Shown here piece after piece: positions 13,084 through 19,069 of a stretch of DNA of 21,450 nucleotides. Position 1 is the first letter of the stretch; every line of letters starts with the position of its first letter. Source of the stretch: a virus; IMG/VR virus record IMGVR_UViG_3300043427_000968, positions 1 to 21,450 of that record, one strand, 5' to 3'. The position numbers were made by a program, and so were the translations under genes. The notes beneath the pieces were generated by a model, which had not been told where the DNA came from, did no database searches, and saw only the letters and a program-made list of their open reading frames with translations.

Positions 13084-13124
13084 AAGGCGGCGGGGAAGGC
13101 CTAAGCCCTCCACGCTGCCGTCTG
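13084..13124 (-). repeat. Array hairpin 3
   Basis: GGCGGCGGGGAAGGC, loop CTAA, then GCCCTCCACGCTGCC pairs GGC/GCC and GGA/TCC, with GGC.GC outer pairs and internal mismatches. It shares the AGCCCTCC[AG][CT]GCTGCCGTC[CT]GCA arm with hairpin 2 and the GCCCTC core with hairpin 1. Spacing between loop centres is about 137 and 125 bases. Confidence 0.62.
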
Positions 13125-13246
13125 CAGCTGACACCAAACCCAACCGCGCCTAAGCGGGCCTAACCGCGAACTTGCCAAACCCGACCCATCCCAATGCAAC
13201 CGGACCCGACCATGCTGGGGCTTACACCCGAAGGATGCCCAGCGCA

Positions 13247-13879
13247 TCAGGCCACCTCAGCCAGCAAGCTGTTCAGTTTCTCAACCACCGGCACCACCTC
13301 AGCATCAAAGCGGCCATGTTTAGGCCGCCAATCACCAAGGCCCACCAGTTTCCCAGCATCAACTGCAATTTCTTCAATGTCGCGCTGGTTCAGCACGTCA
13401 GGGTCGTACTGAGCGAGAGCATCCAAGCTCCAACCACGAAAGATGGGCCTAGTCCGCATGACCTTGGCCATGCCGACCCGAACGCCAATGGTGTGCGTGA
13501 AGTCGCCCGACTCAAACATGGCCGCTAGCGACTCATCCGAGATGGCATCTGGCTTGCCAGGGAACTTCAGCACGGCATGTTCAGTGAAGAACAAGCCGCA
13601 CTTTGCCTGCGGACCACGCTTGGACTTTTTAGCACCCGCAATCATGGTGCTCTCAAGGACGTAATCAGGAATCACCAGCTCGCTGTTAAAGCGATACAGG
13701 CCAGCCAGCCATTCAAGGCGGGCCAGCTCGTCAAGGTCAGCATCCGTTTTCTTGCGCTTGCTGCTGACCGCTTTCATTGCCTTGGCGTAGGTATTTCGCG
13801 GATCGGCTGTCTGACCGTTGTGGCACAACAGTGGGCTCACGCCCTGCAAGCGGATCTGAACCGTTGGAAGGTTGGACAC
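13247..13879 (-). CDS. Conserved phage protein of unknown function
   Basis: I place the start at GTG 13879..13877, because GGAGA lies 4-5 bases upstream; an upstream ATG at 13936 has no such site and would add 19 odd residues. The 210-residue product starts MSNLPTVQIRLQGVSPLLCH and has HNGQTADPRNTYAKAMK, then SSKRKKTDADLDELARLEWL near 38-57, a Cys at about 94 and VMRTRPIFRGW near 140-150. The start 'V.I.L.G.SPLL.HN....DP' and the RKKTD helix look like a conserved phage family, but I cannot name a function. The first 143 bases overlap the end of the HNH frame upstream. It ends before a GC hairpin (13214-13243) and the repeat array. Confidence 0.8.
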   Translation of the reverse strand: MSNLPTVQIRLQGVSPLLCHNGQTADPRNTYAKAMKAVSSKRKKTDADLDELARLEWLAGLYRFNSELVIPDYVLESTMIAGAKKSKRGPQAKCGLFFTEHAVLKFPGKPDAISDESLAAMFESGDFTHTIGVRVGMAKVMRTRPIFRGWSLDALAQYDPDVLNQRDIEEIAVDAGKLVGLGDWRPKHGRFDAEVVPVVEKLNSLLAEVA

Positions 13880-14327
13880 GTTGTCTCCGAGTAGTAGGTG
13901 GAACCGATAGGGATGGTGTGGCGACGTGGACAGCATCAACGCGCTTGCGCGGGTCCAACTTGAAGCGCTGGTGCCGAACTGAGTTGGTAATGCCGTCGTG
14001 GCATTCGGAGCAAAGCGTCAAAAGGTCTGACAGGTGCTCGTTGCCAAACGATGGGTACGAGTAGTTCGGTGGGCCTGCGTTCTTGTGATGAACCTGCAGC
14101 GATGGCCAGCCCAGCTCTGTCAGTTGTGCAGCAGTAATGCCGCATCCTTGGCAGCGGTGGCCGTCGTGTTCAAGGCGTAGCTGTCGGCGTTGTTGCCACT
14201 GTCTCGACAGGTAGTAGCCGTTATCGGTGTTCAAGCATGATTGGACCAACCTCCCGGCTGGGCGAACGTGGCTGGCTTGGAGGCCAGGGGCATACCGGGC
14301 TGCACCCCGGTTTGTCCCGCCCACCAC
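13737..14327 (-). CDS. HNH endonuclease (second)
   Basis: The frame has 196 codons with a GTG at 14327. The true start is uncertain: a TTG at 14234 just before NTDNGYYLSRQWQQRRQL would give the usual HNH-protein beginning. The nuclease motif is clear: HDGHRCQGCG near 54-63, LQVHHKNAG near 78-86 (HH of HNH) and LSDLLTLCSECHDGIT near 99-114, with two CxxC pairs for zinc. The last 46 codons lie inside the next gene in another frame and look low in structure, so the functional protein may end earlier. Free-standing HNH genes of this kind are usually homing endonucleases. It sits in a small region also holding another HNH gene and a terminase remnant. Confidence 0.75.
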   Translation of the reverse strand: MVGGTNRGAARYAPGLQASHVRPAGRLVQSCLNTDNGYYLSRQWQQRRQLRLEHDGHRCQGCGITAAQLTELGWPSLQVHHKNAGPPNYSYPSFGNEHLSDLLTLCSECHDGITNSVRHQRFKLDPRKRVDAVHVATPSLSVPPTTRRQRVQPSNGSDPLAGREPTVVPQRSDSRSAKYLRQGNESGQQQAQENGC

Positions 14328-14385
14328 TACGGACGGGGCTCAGCGGCCTAAGCTGCTGATAGTCCAATGGTACCACGATCAGAGT

Positions 14386-14547
14386 ATGGCGGAAGGGGTG
14401 CGGGTTCAGATCGTGATGCCGGTGTCAGTTGCTGACGCGCTCAAGGCCAGGGCGCAGGCAGAGAAGCGCACGGTCAGCTCGCTGGGCTGCTACCTAGTGG
14501 AAAATGGGCTGAGAAACCTGCCGCCGCTTCCAAGCTCCGAGAAATAG
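14386..14547 (+). CDS. Ribbon-helix-helix DNA-binding protein
   Basis: The product has 53 residues from ATG 14386; the longer upstream frame is an antisense shadow of the HNH gene. It starts MAEGVRVQIVMPVSVADALK and continues ARAQAEKRTVSSLGCYLVENG. A short beta strand (VRVQIVMP), a first helix (VADALKARAQAE), a turn (KRTVSS) and a second helix (LGCYLVENGLRNL) give the CopG/Arc-type RHH fold. It would bind DNA as a dimer. It is on the plus strand against the flow of the operon, divergent from the HNH gene at 14327, and ends one base before the stop of the terminase remnant. It may regulate its own divergent promoter region (14328-14385), where an 8-base palindrome TGGTACCA is present. Confidence 0.75.
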   Translation: MAEGVRVQIVMPVSVADALKARAQAEKRTVSSLGCYLVENGLRNLPPLPSSEK

Positions 14548-14548
14548 A

Positions 14549-14635
14549 TCAGTACAGCTTGAGGTTCCGCACCGCCTTGCCTGCGGTGGCACGGCCCACT
14601 TCAAAAACGCGATGCACCAGATAGCCGGCAGCATC
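14549..14635 (-). pseudogene. terL: Stranded second copy of the terminase large subunit C-terminus
   Basis: On the minus strand, immediately after the HNH stop (14637), a 28-codon segment reads DAAGYLVHRVFEVGRATAGK followed by AVRNLKLY and a stop at 14549. It aligns with the end of the intact terminase, DALSYGVIGVFDPVH..., GKAIRNVRLY-stop. Shared are DA..Y.V..VF[ED], then GKA[IV]RN[VL][RK]LY-stop with the stop in the same place. The nucleotide sequences differ at many positions, so this is not a recent tandem copy but a homologous end from a different allele. No start codon or ribosome site is present. It looks like the original 3' end of terL, displaced when the HNH element and a replacement end arrived. 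Confidence 0.82.
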
Positions 14636-14636
14636 C

Positions 14637-15350
14637 CTAAAGCAGCTTGGCGCCCTTGCGGATGTTGTCCGCAGCCCAGAGCGGCTGGAGGTTCGTGTAG
14701 TGAAAGCAGATGCGCTGCTGAGCTGGATCGCTTAGGTCAAAACTGGCGCAGGGCCGGATGTGGTCAATGTGCCAGCCATTGCGGCCATAGTTCTGCCAGG
14801 TCATGCCTTCGCTGAACTGGGACTGCAAGTGTCGGCGCAAAGCCAATACAGAGCAACCAATCAAAGCCTCCGTTGAATTGGATTTTGTTGCTTTGTAGCG
14901 GATCATTGCAATGGTGATCCTGTTCCTCAAGTTGAGAGCAATAGCTCTATCGGTGCCTTGATCGCGCTGGCGTTGCCAGTACCGTCGATAAATTGCTTGG
15001 ATCTTGGCTCTGTATTGCGGATCTGCGTAATAACGGTCGCGCCTTTGCTCTGTGTATTGCTTGAGACGGTCCTTGTTGCGCAGGCGCCACGCCTGGATTA
15101 CTGCTCTTTTCTTGTTGCTGTGTTTGCGAGCAGATCGACGCTCGTTCGCACGGACCCTTTCAGGGTCGCGCAATCGCTCGTTTGCCTTTTGCTGCCTATC
15201 GCACTCTAAGCAGTTCCACTTGCGCACACCACGGACGGAGACATGGCCATTGCTGCAAGGGATGCCAGTGATGTAGTGCCTTAAACCTTGAGCAATGGCT
15301 TGATCCCTGCTCAGGAAAGGCCCGTAAACAAGTTGTGCGATGATTTCCAT
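14637..15350 (-). CDS. HNH-type endonuclease next to terL
   Basis: The protein has 237 residues from ATG 15350, with AGG five bases upstream. The N-terminus has A..QGLRHYITGIPCSNGH near 20-36 and KWNCLECDRQQ near 44-54, a CxxGH...CxxC zinc-finger type common in phage and algal-virus HNH proteins. A long Arg/Lys-rich helical region (55-135) probably contacts DNA. The C-terminus has GCSVLALRRHLQSQFSEGMT near 165-184, NGWHIDHIRPCASFDL near 191-206 (the 'DHI.PC..FDL' HNH core) and FHYTNLQPLWAADNIRKG near 217-233. The gene lies between the intact terL (63 bases upstream) and a remnant terL end (next base downstream of the stop), which strongly suggests a homing element inserted at the terL 3' end. 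Confidence 0.87.
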   Translation of the reverse strand: MEIIAQLVYGPFLSRDQAIAQGLRHYITGIPCSNGHVSVRGVRKWNCLECDRQQKANERLRDPERVRANERRSARKHSNKKRAVIQAWRLRNKDRLKQYTEQRRDRYYADPQYRAKIQAIYRRYWQRQRDQGTDRAIALNLRNRITIAMIRYKATKSNSTEALIGCSVLALRRHLQSQFSEGMTWQNYGRNGWHIDHIRPCASFDLSDPAQQRICFHYTNLQPLWAADNIRKGAKLL

Positions 15351-15375
15351 GTTGCCTGGTGACTCAGGTGGCCGG

Positions 15376-15402
15376 GTGCAGGGGGTTGCCGCCCCGCTGC
15401 AC
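15376..15402 (-). other. Hairpin between terL and HNH gene
   Basis: GTGCAG (15376-15381) pairs with CTGCAC (15397-15402), and GGGG (15382-15385) pairs with CCCC (15392-15395) with one bulged G. No U-tract follows on either strand, so it is not a standard terminator. It lies in the 63-base gap between the terL stop and the HNH start and may mark the junction of the inserted element. Confidence 0.5.
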
Positions 15403-15413
15403 CATCCATTCTA

Positions 15414-16739
15414 TCAATACAAGCGCACGTTGCGAATTGCTTTCCCGCTGCTGCTCTTCCACGGATGCACCGGGTCAAACACCCCAATCACGCCATAGGA
15501 CAACGCATCCCAGCCGTGATCGAAACCACTGTCCTTGTCGGGCATGTTGGTGCCTTCCTTAAACGTCAGGTTGCGCAGGCTCTTGATTGTTTGCTTGCAA
15601 CGTGGGTGGATGAACAGGCGCCGCGTGCCATTGGCATCGCACACCATTGAGTTGATGGCGTTGCGCTTGTCATCCTGCATATATGGCCGCTTGTTTTCCG
15701 ACACCCAAAGGCCACGGCTGCGCAGGATGCCATGGTCGGTCTTGCCACCAGCAGAGGTTTTGCGGGCATGGCCGGTGGGGTCTGGATACACCCTAATGGT
15801 GCGCTCTGGATAGCGCCGCAGCAGTTCGGTGGTGGCCTCGTCGGTATGGGTTTCACGGATGTGGATCTCGTCAATGCAATGCAGCTGATCCTTGACTTTC
15901 TGACAAATGATCCAGTGCATAGGCGAGACGTTGAAGTCGGCGCAGACGATCAGCTCGCCACCAAGGTCCTCTAGGTCTTCGCGGATGTTGTCGTCATTGA
16001 AGTCGGGCACGACGCGACCCACGAGGTTGACAAAGCTGGCCTCGTATTCCTGAGAGAAAGTGCGGGCGTCAAGTGTGCGGCGTGCAGCATCCACTTCGCT
16101 AGGGCTGACTTGGCCGCCTTGCAGGGTGTTAAAGGTAAAGGTGCTGGCCTCGGGGTCATCGTCGGCAGCATCCCAAGCTTCCGCAAACCAGTTGAGGCCT
16201 GCTGGTGTGGTTGTGAACCAGGCTGGCCCTTGCTGATCAGACAGCGCAGGACGCAAGACCATGGTCCAAGCGTCCTCGCGGACATACGCAGCCTCGTCGA
16301 TCACACAACCGGCAAGCGAAACACCCCGAAGGCGGTCTGGGTCCTCTGCCCCCTTGAGGTAGATGGTGCTGCCGTTAGCAAGGTGGACCGATAGCTCGGT
16401 TTCGTTCTTGCGGTCAAAAACCTGTGGCGGGACCATCTGCTTGAGCTGCACCCAAGCAATCTGCTTGGCCATGCGGTAGGTCGGGGCGACGTAGTAGAAC
16501 ATGCCGCCAGGGCGCTCTAGACCCCAGTTGATCAGACGAGTGAGGGACAGGTAAGTCTTACCAAAACGCCGTCCTGAGCAGAGGTAGGTAAAGCGCGTGG
16601 AAGCGTCATAGACCTGCCGCTGAGCTGGGGTCAGAGAGCTGACTAGCTCCTGCTGCAACGTAGCAAAACAGTTTGATTGATCACTTGGCGCAAGGAAGCC
16701 AAGCAAGGGGCCATCGGCAATGCCGGCCAGCAGGCTCAT
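15414..16739 (-). CDS. terL: Terminase large subunit
   Basis: The protein has 441 residues and its ATG is fused to the terS stop (TGATG). It is the ATP-driven packaging motor and nuclease. Walker A is SGRRFGKT at 55-62. Walker B is CVIDEAAY with D148-E149. The coupling motif TTTPAG lies near 176-181. The nuclease domain has ADFNVSP with D268, VYPDPTGHAR with D320, and SGFDHGWDALSYG with D407/D411. All expected catalytic residues are present, so the gene should be functional. The last 35 residues match in position and pattern the remnant found beyond the HNH gene, implying that its 3' end was exchanged. It lies in the usual order terS-terL, but portal does not follow directly. Confidence 0.95.
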   Translation of the reverse strand: MSLLAGIADGPLLGFLAPSDQSNCFATLQQELVSSLTPAQRQVYDASTRFTYLCSGRRFGKTYLSLTRLINWGLERPGGMFYYVAPTYRMAKQIAWVQLKQMVPPQVFDRKNETELSVHLANGSTIYLKGAEDPDRLRGVSLAGCVIDEAAYVREDAWTMVLRPALSDQQGPAWFTTTPAGLNWFAEAWDAADDDPEASTFTFNTLQGGQVSPSEVDAARRTLDARTFSQEYEASFVNLVGRVVPDFNDDNIREDLEDLGGELIVCADFNVSPMHWIICQKVKDQLHCIDEIHIRETHTDEATTELLRRYPERTIRVYPDPTGHARKTSAGGKTDHGILRSRGLWVSENKRPYMQDDKRNAINSMVCDANGTRRLFIHPRCKQTIKSLRNLTFKEGTNMPDKDSGFDHGWDALSYGVIGVFDPVHPWKSSSGKAIRNVRLY

Positions 16740-17062
16740 CAGCTCATTTCAAAGCGCAGCAGCTTTGCCTGATCTTCAAGTGCCTTGAGGGCAATGCCGA
16801 GCTGGTTGGATTCAGCAGCGCGGCGCTCGTATTCAGTGAGCCTTGCAATGGCTGCGGCAAGCCACTGCGGGCGCTCTAGCTCGGCGTCAAGCTGCATCAG
16901 CTGACGTGCGCGAGCAATGTAGTCGTCAGTTTGCCGTGGGGATACGTTCCAGGTATTTGCGGCGTGCTGAACAATTTGATGCCTACTGTATGCGCGCAAA
17001 AGCAAGTCGTAGACGGCGTTGACACGCTCGTCAATTTCTACGTTGGTTGCTTTTTTGGCCAT
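16739..17062 (-). CDS. terS: Terminase small subunit
   Basis: The protein has 107 residues from ATG 17062, ending in a one-base overlap with terL. It recognises viral DNA and forms a ring that hands it to the large subunit. Residues about 8-60 form a helical DNA-binding unit (IDERVNAVYDLLLRAYSR, then HQIVQHAANTWNVSPRQTDD with an HTH-like turn at NVSPRQ). The C-terminal part is a helical oligomerisation domain (AIARLTEYERRAAESNQLGI, ALKALEDQAKLL). Length and architecture fit the short terS type. The 104-residue gene upstream ends 9 bases before, so it is part of the same operon. A cos or pac site could be nearby, but I cannot identify one. Confidence 0.88.
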   Translation of the reverse strand: MAKKATNVEIDERVNAVYDLLLRAYSRHQIVQHAANTWNVSPRQTDDYIARARQLMQLDAELERPQWLAAAIARLTEYERRAAESNQLGIALKALEDQAKLLRFEMS

Positions 17063-17071
17063 TGGCTAAGT

Positions 17072-17386
17072 TTAACCGGGTGATGGCATAAAGAGGGTGC
17101 CATCTTGTGCCAATACGGTAAGGCGTAGCTGGGCGTCGTCGTAGGAGTGTGCCCAGATGGTGGCTAAGCGGGGAATGGTTTCAGGAGCAACGGTGTAGGT
17201 GAAGAGGTAGTGCCCGTGAAGGGGGTAGTTGTCGTGGGTGGGGAAGTAGGTGCCGGTGACGCGGTAGGTGGAGAGCAGTTGGCGGGCGATGTATTCGGCT
17301 TCGGTGAAGGTGGAATCGTCTTGCATGACGAGACCAAACGGCTCACCGTCAAAAGGGTATTCGCCAACAATGGACCAGGGTTCCAT
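17072..17386 (-). CDS. Unknown phage protein (104 aa)
   Basis: The start is ATG 17386 with AGG five bases upstream. A longer frame to 17563 exists but overlaps rusA out of frame and reads as low-complexity Pro/Ser, so I reject it. The product has an acidic, Tyr-rich start (MEPWSIVGEYPFDGEPFGLV), TFTEAEYIARQLLSTYRVTG near 25-44, HDNYPLHGHYLFTY near 49-62, and a C-terminal part with ATIWAHSYDDAQLRLTVLA. It appears to be a single small alpha/beta domain of the type seen in short phage proteins of unknown role. It lies between rusA and terS with gaps of 19 and 9 bases. No function can be assigned. Confidence 0.75.
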   Translation of the reverse strand: MEPWSIVGEYPFDGEPFGLVMQDDSTFTEAEYIARQLLSTYRVTGTYFPTHDNYPLHGHYLFTYTVAPETIPRLATIWAHSYDDAQLRLTVLAQDGTLFMPSPG

Positions 17387-17405
17387 GGGACCTGGACGGC
17401 TGCCG

Positions 17406-17828
17406 TTAGCTTGCCAACGGGATGATGGTGATGATGGCACCGGGATGTTCTGAGGGTGTGATGTAGCGCTTGGTGTGGGAGGAGATAGCAATGCGAGCGT
17501 CGTCTTGCAGAAGGCCAGCGTCCACAAGAGCATCTTCAGTAGAGCGGAGACACTTGCTGCCATCGGGTTTGACGGAATGGAAGGTAGGGGCGGAAGGTTT
17601 GAGGGTGCCTTTGGCGGTGTAGTGGGACTTGGGGCGTGGGAAGAGGAAGATGCAGGAGAGGGATACGGGGCCGGTAATGGTGGGTTGGTTGAGGGCGACG
17701 GCTGCTTGTTGAACGAGGAAGCGCCAAGGCTTGACGTTTTTGGAGGACTCGATCATGCGGCCATTACCAACGTGGCGCTTTGATCCCTGCGGCGCAGGCG
17801 GCATCCCTGCCACGGTGAAGGTGATCAC
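17406..17828 (-). CDS. rusA: RusA-like Holliday junction resolvase
   Basis: The protein has 140 residues and a GTG start at 17828 in a GTGA overlap with the preceding gene's stop. It resolves branched DNA before or during packaging. Recognition rests on the N-terminal strand ITFTVAGMPPAPQGSKRH, FLFPRPKSHY near 61-70, and the core KPDGSKCLRSTEDALVDAGL near 86-105 followed by LQDDARIAISSHTKRYI. Acidic residues in 'PD', 'EDAL.DAG' and 'DDARI' correspond to the RusA catalytic set, although the usual 'PD.DN' is 'PDGSK' here, as in many phage members. It is found in the expected place, a short distance before the terminase genes. Confidence 0.9.
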   Translation of the reverse strand: MITFTVAGMPPAPQGSKRHVGNGRMIESSKNVKPWRFLVQQAAVALNQPTITGPVSLSCIFLFPRPKSHYTAKGTLKPSAPTFHSVKPDGSKCLRSTEDALVDAGLLQDDARIAISSHTKRYITPSEHPGAIITIIPLAS

Positions 17829-18028
17829 AGTGCTGCGCGGTCTTGTAGGAGGTTGCGCAGACGCTGCAGCTCACCTTTGGCTGAAGGTGCTAGGGGATGT
17901 TGCAGACGGTCTTCCAAGATCCAGAGGATGCCGTTGATGGTGTCTTGGGTGGCCTGCTGATATGCCGCAGAGTTAGGGTCTACGGGTGGCCGCTGCAGGG
18001 CCTGACGTAGGGCAGCGGTAGGGATCAT
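17825..18028 (-). CDS. Small unknown phage protein (67 aa)
   Basis: The start is ATG 18028 fused to the stop of the gene upstream (TGATG), and its own stop overlaps the rusA GTG by four bases. The product is helical: MIPTAALRQALQRPPVDPNS, then QQATQDTINGILWILEDRLQ and a Leu-rich C-terminal helix (KGELQRLRNLLQDRAAL). The two tight overlaps and absence of stops support a real coupled gene. No family is recognised; a small helical dimer is plausible. Confidence 0.72.
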   Translation of the reverse strand: MIPTAALRQALQRPPVDPNSAAYQQATQDTINGILWILEDRLQHPLAPSAKGELQRLRNLLQDRAAL

Positions 18029-18408
18029 CAGAGGCTGCGGATGGTCCAGAAGGTGGTGAGCTTGGTTTCGACTTCGCCAAGGGCAACGGCCAGTTCTTGC
18101 GCTGCTTTGAGGGCAGTTTGCTGTTGGGTGATGTAATCCGGGTAGGCGTAGGACTTACGAGTGGTGGTGGTGAGCTTGTAGTCGTTCCAGAGAAGGGGTT
18201 CGTCTGGATTGACTTCACCGGCATCAACTAGAGCGTCTAGATCGGCCAGGGCGGCTTGCAGGGCCGCTTCCCAGTCTTTGATGGCTGCTTTAGCAGCGGT
18301 GACACGTTCAAGGGTGTCCTCAAGCGTGGGCAATGATGACGGCGAAGATGGCTGTGAAGAAGAGGAAGACGTAGAGGTCGGAGCGGTCAACGCGGCGGTG
18401 CGTGGCAT
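18028..18408 (-). CDS. Conserved phage protein, helical (start uncertain)
   Basis: The frame is 126 codons from ATG 18408. Residues 1-26 are a Ser/Thr/Pro string (TSTSSSSSQPSSPSS) that is just the out-of-frame reading of the overlapping 50-residue membrane protein gene, and no ribosome site precedes the ATG. A TTG at 18333 (LPTLEDTLERVTAAKAAIKD) may be the real start, giving about 101 residues. From there the protein is clearly coding: a helix (IKDWEAALQAALADLDALVD), LLWNDYKLTTTTRKSYAYPD near 73-92 and a C-terminal helix (LKAAQELAVALGEVETKL). The 'W..Y.L....RKSYAYP' centre resembles small phage proteins of unknown role in DNA-metabolism clusters. No function is assigned. Confidence 0.72.
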   Translation of the reverse strand: MPRTAALTAPTSTSSSSSQPSSPSSLPTLEDTLERVTAAKAAIKDWEAALQAALADLDALVDAGEVNPDEPLLWNDYKLTTTTRKSYAYPDYITQQQTALKAAQELAVALGEVETKLTTFWTIRSL

Positions 18409-18472
18409 GGCTGTTCACGGTGAGGATGGGGTGATTGAGGAAGGGGAAAAGGCGTGGGTTGGGGCTGGTCAT
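18320..18472 (-). CDS. Small membrane protein (50 aa)
   Basis: ATG 18472..18470 overlaps the stop of the upstream gene in ATGA, the same coupling used throughout this operon, and the frame closes at TGA 18322..18320. The product starts MTSPNPRLFPFLNHPILTV, has HRRVDRSD before the membrane, and ends with a hydrophobic helix LYVFLFFTAIFAVIIAHA. This is a single-pass membrane protein with the positive charge on the N-terminal side. A holin or accessory role is possible for such a protein, but nothing specific points to one. It overlaps the following gene's frame by up to 89 bases, so only one of the two frames can be fully constrained there. Confidence 0.65.
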   Translation of the reverse strand: MTSPNPRLFPFLNHPILTVNSHATHRRVDRSDLYVFLFFTAIFAVIIAHA

Positions 18473-18684
18473 TCCAGTTCCATGAGCAGGACGCGTTCGA
18501 GGGCTTCAATGGCACCGGAGATGTGGCCATCGGCCCAACTGCCGGGGGTGAACTCACGGATGCGGGCCTCGTAATCAGCGAGGAGTCGTTTGATGGCTGA
18601 GCGCTCCACATCGAGGGTGGGTTCAGTGCGGCGGTGAGTGAAGTGGCGGATCCCAGCGGTGGTGCCGTAGATGGGTTGAGTCAT
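18469..18684 (-). CDS. Small unknown phage protein (71 aa)
   Basis: The gene begins at ATG 18684. The product starts MTQPIYGTTAGIRHFTHRRT, followed by a long helix (LDVERSAIKRLLADYEARIR) and EFTPGSWADGHISGAIEALE before the C-terminus RVLLMELE. The second helix pattern 'I...AL..L' suggests a helical hairpin. Its stop overlaps the start of the membrane-protein gene (ATGA). Function is unknown; it reads as genuine coding sequence because of amphipathic helices and gene coupling. Confidence 0.72.
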   Translation of the reverse strand: MTQPIYGTTAGIRHFTHRRTEPTLDVERSAIKRLLADYEARIREFTPGSWADGHISGAIEALERVLLMELE

Positions 18685-18715
18685 GGTTGCGGCTCGTTAG
18701 TGCTAGGGGTTGTGG

Positions 18716-18937
18716 TCAGCGGAGATTGGGGTTGCGTTGGCTTGGGGTCAGGGCTGAGACGTACCAGGAATCACCATCGTCCGAGTCGCGGTCTGACAGG
18801 GGAACGATGGGGAAGTGCTGGACGGTGTAGGGCTTGCCTGAGAGTTGGAACATGACGTGGAAGTCGTGCAGCTCGGTAGGGCCGCAGGTGTCTTCAAAGT
18901 CAGGGGAAAGGAAGTGCCAGTGTTCCTGCTCGTCCAT
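18716..18937 (-). CDS. Unknown phage protein (73 aa)
   Basis: I place the start at ATG 18937 (MDEQEHWHFLSPDFEDTCGP). The frame extends upstream to an ATG at 19063, but that part is a Pro/Ala/Cys-rich string with no strong structure and may be non-coding. The downstream portion contains TELHDFHVMFQLSGKPYTVQ and HFPIVPLSDRDSDDGDSWYV near 21-60, a small beta-rich acidic protein. No family is recognised. Bases 18938-19069 otherwise hold GC-rich sequence in which I see no RNA gene. Confidence 0.65.
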   Translation of the reverse strand: MDEQEHWHFLSPDFEDTCGPTELHDFHVMFQLSGKPYTVQHFPIVPLSDRDSDDGDSWYVSALTPSQRNPNLR

Positions 18938-19069
18938 GGACGGGGGTGCAGGGGGCAGGAGGGTGCAAAGGGGTGCTGGGCCTCCGATACCGCCACACGC
19001 GGCGTCCTGCCTTACGGAAAGGACCGACCCAGCGTGCGGAAGCGTAGGGGATAGATGCTGCATGGCTGA

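Larger units (their letters stand above)
12744..13213. repeat. Pentanucleotide (CCNNN) repeat array interleaved with three hairpins
   Basis: This stretch has no credible gene. Four blocks are written in a strict 5-base rhythm with unit CCNNN (mostly CC[CGAT][ACG][AG]): 12744-12808 (CCATA CCCGA CACGA CCCAA ...), about 12866-12945 (ACCCG ACCGC GCCGG ...), about 13024-13073 (CCCAA CTGCA CCGTG ...) and 13134-13213 (CCAAA CCCAA CCGCG CCTAA ...). Between consecutive blocks lie three related hairpins centred near 12840, 12977 and 13102, giving block-hairpin-block-hairpin-block-hairpin-block. Translations in any frame give low-complexity Pro/Asn/Arg strings and are artefacts. The function is unknown; a structured RNA, an attenuator or a DNA signal near the packaging genes are options. 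Confidence 0.8.

Noticed and set aside
12744-13213. CRISPR array
   Set aside because: The repeats are 5-base degenerate units and imperfect hairpins, without identical repeats of 20-40 bases or unique spacers of constant length, and no cas gene is near.
14230-14330. Minus-strand GGGGTGCAGCCCGGTATG...CTGGC...GCCAG resembling a tRNA-Pro/Trp start
   Set aside because: The would-be anticodon hairpin has a 6-base loop and no matching acceptor or T arm exists.
14350-14420. tRNA-like strings (TAGTCCAATGGTA, GCGGGTTCAGATC) on the plus strand
   Set aside because: They resemble D-arm and T-arm consensus, but no acceptor stem, anticodon stem or T stem can be closed, and the second string is inside the RHH coding sequence.
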